From the NCBI GenBank assembly GCA_003353825.1, contig PIVW01000036.1, forward strand, positions 1-21,774: a stretch of DNA of 21,774 nt. The letters run 5' to 3'. The notes beneath the pieces are model-generated. The model made no database searches and was not told where the DNA came from. It worked only from the letters and a program-made list of their open reading frames with translations. The position numbers were made by a program, and so were the translations under genes. This document shows, one piece after another, positions 1-6,669 of this stretch (position 1 is its first letter; each line of letters begins with the position of its first letter). Origin of the DNA: Chloroflexota bacterium. GTDB taxonomy: Bacteria > Chloroflexota > Anaerolineae > J102.

Positions 1-180
1 CAGCACCAGGCATCCGTGTTCAGTAAAATGTTCGAGCCTTGCACGGTTCTTGGTGAATGAGCCCGGCGCCCATTGTCTGACCCCTTGATCCCAAAGCCAG
101 GCGCCGACTTCTTCCAATAACAGGATGAAGACGTCTAGCGATGCGACGGTCGCTTCGACAATAGTATAGTTTTCTGGCAA
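1..180 (-). CDS. GNAT-family N-acetyltransferase, N-terminal part (runs off the left edge)
   Basis: Only the first 60 residues are in the window; the gene continues beyond base 1. The minus-strand frame from TTG at 180-178 reads LPENYTIVEATVASLDVF, then LLLEEVGAWLWDQGVRQW and PGSFTKNRARLEHF. This is the usual opening of small GNAT acetyltransferases (first beta strand, then helix alpha1 with a 'W.wdqGi.QW' block). GNAT enzymes move an acetyl group from acetyl-CoA to an amine; the acetyl-CoA loop is not in view, so the substrate cannot be guessed. The start is placed at TTG because an AAGGGAT ribosome-binding site lies six bases upstream and the same frame has a stop four codons before it. It lies 46 bp downstream of the MOSC gene in the same direction and is probably co-transcribed with it. 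A different frame gives a 66-residue open frame here with no family resemblance. Confidence 0.72.
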   Translation of the reverse strand, partial: MPENYTIVEATVASLDVFILLLEEVGAWLWDQGVRQWAPGSFTKNRARLEHFTEHGCLVL

Positions 181-226
181 ACGACGATCCCTTTATTTGA
201 GCACGGCTAGATAGGTACATGTGACA

Positions 227-790
227 CTATTCTTCGACGATTGTGGCGAGATCGCCAACCCGAATCGCACCGGGTTGAACGATTATCGCGTTCACGCCAC
301 GCAATCGCAGCTCTCTTCCCTCTTGAGAATTGACGAATTTCGTCGCATCGACGCCAAATCGCTCCACGAACAGTTTACATCCCCTATGCGGAACAGGGGT
401 TATTTGCACAACGGCTGAACCCAGCGCGATCTGGGTACCGGCGGGCAGATTATCTTCACTCAGGTTCATGTCGATGTATAGCTGATCACCGGCCAGTTGC
501 CACCTTTTCTTATTCAGAGCGATCAGGGCAATAAGGCGAGAATTCATCATGGTGATCTGCATTTCGGGGTGGGCGCTTCCATCTTTCGTGCCAGAACTAC
601 CACGGGCTTTCCAATTGTCCCCCACCAGTCCTTCCACCAAATCTAGTTCCCCCTGCTCAATGACTTCTCGCTCGCCAATCTTGGGGCGCCGCACAATCAT
701 ATCTAAACTACCGTTGTTTACAGGCGACTGCCTGATTGTTTCCAAACCAGCTTCCAGCGCTACCATTGTCAGTTGTGTAACCTCTGTCAT
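227..790 (-). CDS. MOSC domain-containing protein
   Basis: A 187-residue protein resembling stand-alone MOSC (molybdenum cofactor sulfurase C-terminal) proteins. Seen in order: ELDLVEGLVGDNW (about residues 48-60, the 'GL.GD.w' opening), PEMQITMMNSRLI, AGDQLYIDMNLSEDNLPAGT (about 100-119), and PHRGCKLFVERFG with Cys138, the conserved cysteine proposed to carry sulfur in this fold. It ends with RLRGVNAIIVQPGAIRVGD. The family is thought to transfer sulfur to metal centres; MOSC-only proteins mostly have no proven substrate. ATG at 790 is preferred over ATG at 796 because GAGG sits six bases before it and directly abuts the first ATG. The gene follows the ancestral stop of the APH-like gene (824) by about 30 bp, so the two probably formed one transcription unit before the MITE insertion, with the GNAT gene downstream. 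Confidence 0.85.
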   Translation of the reverse strand: MTEVTQLTMVALEAGLETIRQSPVNNGSLDMIVRRPKIGEREVIEQGELDLVEGLVGDNWKARGSSGTKDGSAHPEMQITMMNSRLIALIALNKKRWQLAGDQLYIDMNLSEDNLPAGTQIALGSAVVQITPVPHRGCKLFVERFGVDATKFVNSQEGRELRLRGVNAIIVQPGAIRVGDLATIVEE

Positions 791-823
791 AGTCATCCTC
801 TTTCAGTCATGTTTGATGTACTG

Positions 824-995
824 CTACTCAGTGTTAATCAACTTCTCCAATACCTGATTGACAAACCATCTGTGTTCTCCCCGCATTGCTTTTTCGGTGC
901 TCGGGGTAAGTCCCCACTGGCCGATTTTCGAGGCGGGACGCAAAGCAGCACATAGATCCCAATAAGGGAGATTGGTGAGATCGATGTCCGTCATA
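824..995 (-). pseudogene. Displaced 3' end of the APH-like kinase gene, cut off by the MITE
   Basis: Seen: reading minus from 995 in the frame that continues the APH gene once the MITE and one target duplicate are removed gives an open frame ending at TAG 824-826. It contains NLPYWDLCAALRPASKIGQW and later EKAMRGEHRWFVNQVLEKL. This matches the way APH-family kinases close (LPYWDL.AALRP..., then a 'R.RWFV.QA...L' helix). Known: proteins of this type are usually about 300 residues; adding the 57 residues encoded across the junction to 247 upstream gives about 304. In the present sequence the stretch has no start of its own and is not expected to be translated. Confidence 0.85.
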
Positions 996-1002
996 GATTG
1001 AT

Positions 1003-1125
1003 CTGAGAACTCTGGAAAACTTTTTTGAGCGTTTTTTTGCCCCCGTTTACACAGGTGCGAACGAACAACCCCCCCCTGTATACAGGGGGGCGAACAGCCG
1101 TTTTAGATTTTTCCAGAGTTCTCAG
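1003..1125. mobile_element. 123-bp MITE-like element inserted in the APH-like gene
   Basis: The element starts CTGAGAACTCTGGAAAA (1003-1019) and ends with its exact inverse complement (1109-1125): 17-bp perfect terminal inverted repeats. It is flanked by identical 7-bp copies of GATTGAT at 996-1002 and 1126-1132, a target-site duplication. It is too short to code for a transposase, so it must have been moved by an enzyme encoded elsewhere. The interior carries homopolymer runs and a 20-bp perfect palindrome. The insertion replaces the last 57 codons of the host gene by one codon and a TGA that lies inside the repeat end. I cannot assign the IS family from the ends; the transposase relics at 17.4-18.2 kb show no visible link to it. 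Confidence 0.88.
1071..1090. repeat. 20-bp perfect palindrome inside the MITE
   Basis: CCCCCCTGTATACAGGGGGG reads the same on both strands, with one further C on the left (1070). Either strand can fold into a very stable GC hairpin. No T-tract follows directly, so it is not a classic intrinsic terminator, but it sits between the shortened kinase gene and the MOSC gene and could reduce read-through into the latter. Confidence 0.85.
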
Positions 1126-1868
1126 GATTGATAGTGATCAGTGAATCGATGCATGGCATCTTTTCCGAAAGCCCACAGGATCTCGAGCCTGCTGTTTGCA
1201 ACATCCGCAAGTGGATCTCCTACACTGGCATCCTCCCAGTCGATTACGGCAGCGAGCCGACCCTCTACCCATAACACGTTGCCAGGCCAAAAATCGCCAT
1301 GACGTAATACCGATTCGTTGATCTGAGCTAAGGGCCACATAGCTGTCAATGTCTTTCGAATACGTCCTTCGTGCAATGATACGTCAAGCTTATCAGGGAG
1401 TTCGCCAAAACCATTGCCTTGCTTGGGAAGAAAAGATAGGTCAAACTGCGACTCACGTACATGATGAAACTTGGCCAGGTGTGTGGCTAGTTGATAGGTA
1501 GTGTCGGCCAAATTGCTTGGGAAAAAATCGGTCTCGCCCTTGATGTATTCAATGACAAGGTACGGGATGGAGAATATCTCACAAGACTGATCGAGATAAT
1601 AAGGCTCCGGTACCGCTAATCCTTGGGATCGCAATAATTGCAAGAGCTTGAATTCGCCTGCCGCGATCAGTGGATTCTGCTTGCGGTCCACCTCTCCGTG
1701 GCGGCGGACGATCATTTTCTGCCTGTGACCATCAGGTTGCTCGATCTCAAGCGCTGTCACCTGAGCGGAGACACCACCCGTCAGTTGCCATGTTCGCAGC
1801 AGCCTGTATCGAGGGTTGATACGGCGCACCAAAGCATCAAGCTTCTCATTATAGTCTGAATCTGACAT
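1122..1868 (-). CDS. APH-family phosphotransferase, C-terminally truncated by a MITE
   Basis: A 248-residue protein of the aminoglycoside phosphotransferase/choline-kinase fold. These enzymes transfer the gamma-phosphate of ATP to hydroxyls of small molecules; many environmental members are not antibiotic resistance enzymes. Motifs: IVRRHG (about 53-58, the beta3 strand that normally carries the nucleotide-contacting residue), YLVIEYIKGE (103-112, hinge), LRHGDFWPGNVLW (188-200, the Brenner motif with His190, Asp192 and Asn197), and VIDWEDASVGDPLADVAN (208-225, with metal-binding Asp210). All core catalytic residues remain. The protein stops at TGA 1122-1124, which lies in the MITE end, so the last helical part found in homologues is missing; the lost part is still present at 824-995. 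No convincing ribosome-binding site precedes ATG 1868. It could be partly active or a gene beginning to decay. The substrate is unknown. Confidence 0.85.
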   Translation of the reverse strand: MSDSDYNEKLDALVRRINPRYRLLRTWQLTGGVSAQVTALEIEQPDGHRQKMIVRRHGEVDRKQNPLIAAGEFKLLQLLRSQGLAVPEPYYLDQSCEIFSIPYLVIEYIKGETDFFPSNLADTTYQLATHLAKFHHVRESQFDLSFLPKQGNGFGELPDKLDVSLHEGRIRKTLTAMWPLAQINESVLRHGDFWPGNVLWVEGRLAAVIDWEDASVGDPLADVANSRLEILWAFGKDAMHRFTDHYQS

Positions 1869-2092
1869 TTGCTAAAGGCGACGATTAGGTGATATCTGTC
1901 AAGACATTTTTGGAGACTTTGCAGACCATCGTGTAAGCGGGATCAAAGATGTTGCCGACGTGAGTGGAGGATGTCGCCGTAGAGATCGCCTGCCCGCGCG
2001 CAAGCGCCACCCCAAAGCACCCAACCATGGGATTGATACGGGTCAATCTTGATGCCAGCGTAGTCGTCAGCGGCCACATCTCGCTGGCGGAT

Positions 2093-4867
2093 TCACCGGC
2101 TAAGATCCTGATACATTGTGGCCTCTTTGCTCGTCGTCGGTGCGGTGAACATGCCAACGGCGCGCTCCTCATCCGCGTTCATGTAGATCTGCAGCAACCG
2201 CCCGCCTGTACTCACGGCCACGTCGATCACTTGCACGACATCGGCAAGATGGTCGAATTCGGGCAGCAGGTCGGGGAGAAGGTTAGCCGATTCGGTCAGA
2301 AAACGTTCGTCGAAGTGAGAGAACGGATCATCGGGATAGACGGGTAGGTAGCGAATGGCCGATTCTACCAGATCCAGGAAAAAGTGGGTGCCGAAGGAGA
2401 GTTCAGGCATGAAGTCGCCACTGCTGTCGGCAACTTCTACGAGCATGGCGGCGTTGTCGATGTCGGAAAAGGTGACACTGACGCCCAGTTTTATATCGCC
2501 TCGGCTACCCCAGCGCCCCGGCCCGATCAGAGTGAACCGGCGGGGAGGCAACATCTGATTGAGCTGACCCACCACCCGGCCAACCGCCAGCAGATCAGCG
2601 CGTTCGGAAAGCGTCTGATAGCGCTGTGGGTTGACGTAGACGACATGGGTGATGTCTGAGGTCGTGCCGTTCGAGACAAAACGATGGGTGGAGAACAGTA
2701 CGTCGGCGGGGTCAGGATTCTGGGGGATCGTGGCCGGAGCGCTCTCGATGGCATAGGTTTGCGGGCGGCACTGCAGCAGATAGAAATGCTCGCCATCATG
2801 GGCGAATTCGATGTCTACGGGCGTTTCCAGCCGCTCTTGCAAGACCTGCAGCATGGTGTGAATCTGCTCGACAAAGGGTGTGTGTTTGATTAGCCCTTCG
2901 CCGGTGACGACCAGTGAGTCTCGCGCCGAGTCCAGGCCCATGGGCGAGGCCATTTGTAAGCGATCCTGCTGCAGCACAGACGCCAATTGATGCAGCAGGG
3001 GATAGTCGTGGCCGTGTTGCCGCAGCAACTCCTGAATCTCGATGGTCTGGAATGTGTTGGCATTGAGATCGATTACATCGATCATTTTGGGCGAATACCG
3101 CACTTTCTCGGCCAGCGTGGCATTCACACGCAGCCCCGGCCGGCCGGGGGCCAGTAAGAGGGGATAGTCGTTGGCCACGCGGTCGACGGCGCGTGTACCC
3201 AGGCCCGGCACCAGCCGTACCACACCATCTTCGCGCTTGATGCGAGGAGACCAGCGAAATTCGTTGTTGCTGAAGGCGACGCCGGCAAAAGCAGGCAGGT
3301 AGTACTGCCCCACGCGTGTCCCTACCACCTCCTGAATGAGCACACCCATTTCCTCGTGCAGGTCGGTGAGCTGGTGGCGGATGCGGTATTCGATGGGGTC
3401 CGGCCCGAAAGTGGAGGCATAGACCTCGGCAACGGCGTCGACCAGAGCTTCCAGGCGCTCCTCTTTGGTGCCCTGGTTGGCGATGAACACACTCTTGTAT
3501 TTGCCCGCGAAAGCGGCACCCAGACGGTCTTCCAGCAGGCTGGAGCTACGGGCGATCAGGGGGACATCGCCCAGGCTGTCAAGCGCCACCGCAAGGCCAC
3601 GCAAAATATCAGACGGCATAGGCGAATTCTTGAACAACTGCACCACGTGGGGATATTCCTGGCGCACCTGGCCGATTTCCTTGTACTTCTGCGCAAGGAT
3701 GTCTTCCAAATTGTTGAAATGGACGAAATGTCGAACGCCGCCCGAGGCCAGATACCACGTGCGCGGTGTGCGAATACCCTGCAAAATTGGGTAATCACCG
3801 CAGGCATGCAACAGGATCGACTCAGCCAGCACCATGCCCGCGGCCTTGCCACCCAGTTTGCCGTGGCTGTCCGAGGGTATGATCAGGCGCTGAGCCAGAT
3901 CGGCGTAATCATCTAGCGTGACATAGTGCTTGGCGATGCGAATAAAATCGGGCTGGTCGCTGAAAAACCGCCGCCCCAACGAGACCTTAAACGCCGTCTC
4001 TCGCTGCGGCGATAATTCCAGGCCGCGCGGCACAAGATGCTGGAAACGTTGCAGGGCCGACACCACTTCTTGCAATGATGCACCGGGAATTTCGAGGACA
4101 TTGGCCAGGATATCTGAGCGATCTTCGCTGATCCATTTCTGGATGTTGCCGGTGATCTCCTCATCGCTGAGATTGTCATCAGCTATCTCCAATATGGCTT
4201 TGGTCGCATCCAGAAAGTCGCCTGAGATAGGGTGATGGGTGGGAGCATTTGCAGAAGAAAAGAGGGCATTCTCTGCGCTGCGATAGGCTGGGCCGAAGCT
4301 TTCCAGCAGGCGTTCAGCCTCTGGCACGCCGCTCCAACACAGCATGTTGAGCATTTTGCGGGTGACAGCCATGAGCAGGCGTGGATTGGTGCGCCTGAGC
4401 ATATCGGTGATCACCTGCCACTGCCTGGTCTTGTTCTGCTTCTCGAACACCCTTGTCAATTTTTGGATGAGCAAATGGCGAGCAAAGCGATCAGCGATGC
4501 TTTCGATAAGTTCCTGCTCTTCCTGCAAAAAGGGGCCTTCGTCGGCGTTGGGCGTTTGCGCGAGGTACGAGACCTCGATCATGCCGATCTCCTGGCCCTG
4601 CACGACAATGGCCGCCCGTTGCACCCAGGGTGTGTCGACAAAGTTGGGCGAGCTGTAGATGTCTTCGCCCAGACGGATCAGCACCTGACAGATATCAGGA
4701 TACTGCCAGCCCGGGGGAATCACACTCAACAAGCCCCGGCAGATATCGGCAACTGCCTGATCGGGACAATTGAAGACTTTCTCGACGCGGTAGATGCAGT
4801 TCAATTCCTTGGCCCGCTCGTTGAGCTTGACGATAAGGCGATCGATTGAGGGATCAGTTGCGTTCAT
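2093..4867 (-). CDS. GAF-like sensor domain + PEP/pyruvate-binding (PEP-synthase N-terminal-like) protein
   Basis: A 924-residue protein. Residues 1 to about 145 look like the GAF-type sensor domain found on many signalling proteins (ERAKELNCIYRVEKV, then IPPGWQYPDICQVLIRLGE and DEGPFLQEEQELIESIADR). A linker of about 180 residues follows. Then comes a PPDK_N/ATP-grasp domain: KLGGKAAGMVLAES (GGK near 337), IARSSSLLEDRLGAAFAGKY (near 440), MGVLIQEVVG, and VDIEFAHDGEHFYLLQCRPQ (about 683-703, with the Glu and Gln-x-Arg-Pro typical of the nucleotide site). The C-terminal part has LIGPGRWGSRGD (near 785) and SFGTHFFLDL (near 825), shared with the upstream paralogue. The phosphohistidine swivel domain and TIM barrel of PEP synthase are absent, so ordinary PEP synthesis is not expected. 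ATG 4867 overlaps the end of the upstream paralogue by 14 bp, so translation is probably coupled. Reaction unknown. Confidence 0.85.
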   Translation of the reverse strand: MNATDPSIDRLIVKLNERAKELNCIYRVEKVFNCPDQAVADICRGLLSVIPPGWQYPDICQVLIRLGEDIYSSPNFVDTPWVQRAAIVVQGQEIGMIEVSYLAQTPNADEGPFLQEEQELIESIADRFARHLLIQKLTRVFEKQNKTRQWQVITDMLRRTNPRLLMAVTRKMLNMLCWSGVPEAERLLESFGPAYRSAENALFSSANAPTHHPISGDFLDATKAILEIADDNLSDEEITGNIQKWISEDRSDILANVLEIPGASLQEVVSALQRFQHLVPRGLELSPQRETAFKVSLGRRFFSDQPDFIRIAKHYVTLDDYADLAQRLIIPSDSHGKLGGKAAGMVLAESILLHACGDYPILQGIRTPRTWYLASGGVRHFVHFNNLEDILAQKYKEIGQVRQEYPHVVQLFKNSPMPSDILRGLAVALDSLGDVPLIARSSSLLEDRLGAAFAGKYKSVFIANQGTKEERLEALVDAVAEVYASTFGPDPIEYRIRHQLTDLHEEMGVLIQEVVGTRVGQYYLPAFAGVAFSNNEFRWSPRIKREDGVVRLVPGLGTRAVDRVANDYPLLLAPGRPGLRVNATLAEKVRYSPKMIDVIDLNANTFQTIEIQELLRQHGHDYPLLHQLASVLQQDRLQMASPMGLDSARDSLVVTGEGLIKHTPFVEQIHTMLQVLQERLETPVDIEFAHDGEHFYLLQCRPQTYAIESAPATIPQNPDPADVLFSTHRFVSNGTTSDITHVVYVNPQRYQTLSERADLLAVGRVVGQLNQMLPPRRFTLIGPGRWGSRGDIKLGVSVTFSDIDNAAMLVEVADSSGDFMPELSFGTHFFLDLVESAIRYLPVYPDDPFSHFDERFLTESANLLPDLLPEFDHLADVVQVIDVAVSTGGRLLQIYMNADEERAVGMFTAPTTSKEATMYQDLSR

Positions 4868-6635
4868 ACACAGCGACCTCTATTGCTGACTTGAGAATAC
4901 ATCCGCGACCGCTGCGCCCGTCCACCTTGACCAACAGCGGTTCAGGAAGTGCTACATGATTGACAAACTCACCTTCTTCGCTCCCGGCCAATCCCGCCAA
5001 CCACGCCCAATCAATGGCGAAATGACTGCTATAGTTCACTGCAAAGTAGCTGACTTGCAAACTGGTGAGGTTGTGAAAAAAGTGCGATCCCTGGCTCAAC
5101 TCCACGGTAAAGCCGGGGCGTGTGGCCTCGACGATGACTTTTGCGCCGGAAACCTGACCCCAAACCACAGGAATGCCCAGCCATGGATCCGAACTGCCCC
5201 AGCGCCCGAAACCGATGAGCAAATAGGGCAGGCCCTCCGCCAGCAAACGGCGATTGACCCGCGCTAATTCCAGGGCGATACGGCGGCAGTACGTAGTGTC
5301 AAAACGCTCCGGTGGGATGTAGACGATGTCGCAGATGCTATTGTTGATGCCATTACCCAGGACGCTGTCTGAGGCCAGCAGCACAGCCTGTCCCGTCATA
5401 TCGGTAGGGGTGATCTCGACCTGTTCGGATGACACTACCATGGGGCGGGCCTGGAGAAAGCCAAAACGATGCCGGGCACGGGCTTGGGACGGGCGCGTGC
5501 CGGGGTCATCCAGGACCATGGCAAACTCGATCTCGACCGGGGCGTTGTGGGCCTGCTCACTCAGGGCCAGCAGGCGCTTGAGTAGGCGGTTGAGCGGGGC
5601 TTCTTTCCACACCAGCAGCGGCGCGAAAGTGAGCAATCTTGGCCCTGGTCGGCCCATGCCCGGTGTGATCCGGTCTGATTGTGGATCAAAGGTCGAGGCA
5701 AGATAGCGGAGCACGCCATCCCGCTCGGCCTCTGCCAACCCCGCTGTAATCAGATATTCGGTCTCGCGGATCGGGTCGTAGGCTGGGGGCTTGCCCATGT
5801 TCACGGCCCAAAACGTGGTCTGGGTGAGTTTGAACAACTCGGCAGGCGAGCCGACAGGCGGATTCACCTGGGGTCGGACGGGCGAGTACATCCAACTGAC
5901 GCCGCCGTCGACGATGGTTTTGCCCAGTCCCAGGGCCAGGTGCACGACCCCATCCTCCGGTCTGGCCCGACCCCTGGCGTAATAGTTGTATGAGTGGGCA
6001 ACGCCGGAGAGGTGGGGATAGAAGCGGTCGCCATGTCGTTGCCCCAGCACTTCCTGGATGATCACGGCCATTTCCTCTGCCACGACCCTCCGTCTTGTGG
6101 CCTTCAGATAGTCCTTAGCCGCGCCGAAAAAGGTGGAGGCGTAAAGAAATTTGATGGCTTCAACCAGTTTCTGGAAGCGGACATCTGGGCTGGGCTGGTT
6201 GTTGGGGATCATCTTGGTGGCGTAGACGCCGGCAAAAGGCTCGTGCAGGGCGTCCTCCAGCAAGCTGGATGAGCGCACGGCCAGCGGAGAGTGCACATCG
6301 ACGATCAGGGCTCGTAGGTCGCCCAAGATCTCGACGGGTAAATGTGCCTGCTGAAAAATATGGGCGAGATGATCATCGGGCAGGCCGTCGTGGGTGATGG
6401 CGTGCAAATCGTTGCGCACCATGAAAGCATTGAAGGCATCGGTTCCGATCACGACCAATCGCGGTACATCGACCTCGATCTCGGCGAATTCGGTGGGGTC
6501 AAAATCTTGTTGCAGGGTTTCGTAAACGCGCGCCAATCCCGTGGCCTTGCCGCCGGCGCTGCCGCCGCCGATCATGTTAAAGCGCTGGTCGGGATCGAAA
6601 AATCGGCGGGTGAAGGGGGGGATAGCGGATATCAT
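4854..6635 (-). CDS. PEP/pyruvate-binding domain protein, shorter paralogue
   Basis: A 593-residue protein. Motifs of the PEP-synthase/PPDK nucleotide-binding domain: IGGGSAGGKATGLARVYE (Lys30), LAVRSSSLLEDALHEPFAG (near 122), EEMAVIIQEVLG, PVEIEFAM (near 367) and FGFLQARPMV (near 394). After that comes the region it shares with its neighbour: LIGFGRWGSSDPWLGIPVVW (near 478) and ELSQGSHFFHNLTS (near 517). It has no GAF-like domain, no phosphohistidine domain and no TIM barrel. The frame is open further upstream, but those codons overlap the dehydrogenase gene; ATG 6635 gives MISAIPPFTRRFFDPDQRFN, which fits the family's N-terminus. A weak GAGG lies 13 bases upstream. It starts 34 bp after the dehydrogenase stop and ends inside the start of the longer paralogue, which points to one operon and perhaps a hetero-oligomer. 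Confidence 0.85.
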   Translation of the reverse strand: MISAIPPFTRRFFDPDQRFNMIGGGSAGGKATGLARVYETLQQDFDPTEFAEIEVDVPRLVVIGTDAFNAFMVRNDLHAITHDGLPDDHLAHIFQQAHLPVEILGDLRALIVDVHSPLAVRSSSLLEDALHEPFAGVYATKMIPNNQPSPDVRFQKLVEAIKFLYASTFFGAAKDYLKATRRRVVAEEMAVIIQEVLGQRHGDRFYPHLSGVAHSYNYYARGRARPEDGVVHLALGLGKTIVDGGVSWMYSPVRPQVNPPVGSPAELFKLTQTTFWAVNMGKPPAYDPIRETEYLITAGLAEAERDGVLRYLASTFDPQSDRITPGMGRPGPRLLTFAPLLVWKEAPLNRLLKRLLALSEQAHNAPVEIEFAMVLDDPGTRPSQARARHRFGFLQARPMVVSSEQVEITPTDMTGQAVLLASDSVLGNGINNSICDIVYIPPERFDTTYCRRIALELARVNRRLLAEGLPYLLIGFGRWGSSDPWLGIPVVWGQVSGAKVIVEATRPGFTVELSQGSHFFHNLTSLQVSYFAVNYSSHFAIDWAWLAGLAGSEEGEFVNHVALPEPLLVKVDGRSGRGCILKSAIEVAVYERN

Positions 6636-6669
6636 GGTGTTGCGTGTTGCCTCGAGACTATCGCACGCT

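Noticed and set aside
20..220. 66-codon minus-strand frame at the left edge
   Set aside because: The overlapping frame with a TTG start and ribosome-binding site gives a clear GNAT N-terminus, whereas this one matches nothing.
1041..1090. MITE hairpin as an intrinsic terminator of the kinase gene
   Set aside because: On the minus strand no T-run follows the GC palindrome within a few bases, so it lacks the usual terminator form.
1885..2172. Minus-strand 95-codon frame between the APH-like gene and the longer PEP-binding gene
   Set aside because: Its first 80 bases overlap the end of the PEP-binding gene in another frame, there is no ribosome-binding site, and the translation resembles no family I know. 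The 224-bp gap is left unassigned.
4232..4849. Long plus-strand open frame (205 codons) opposite the longer PEP-binding gene
   Set aside because: It lies fully antisense to a well-supported coding region and shows no family motifs; GC-rich codon use on the other strand explains it. The same holds for open frames at 3356-3916, 6541-7110 and 7447-7944.
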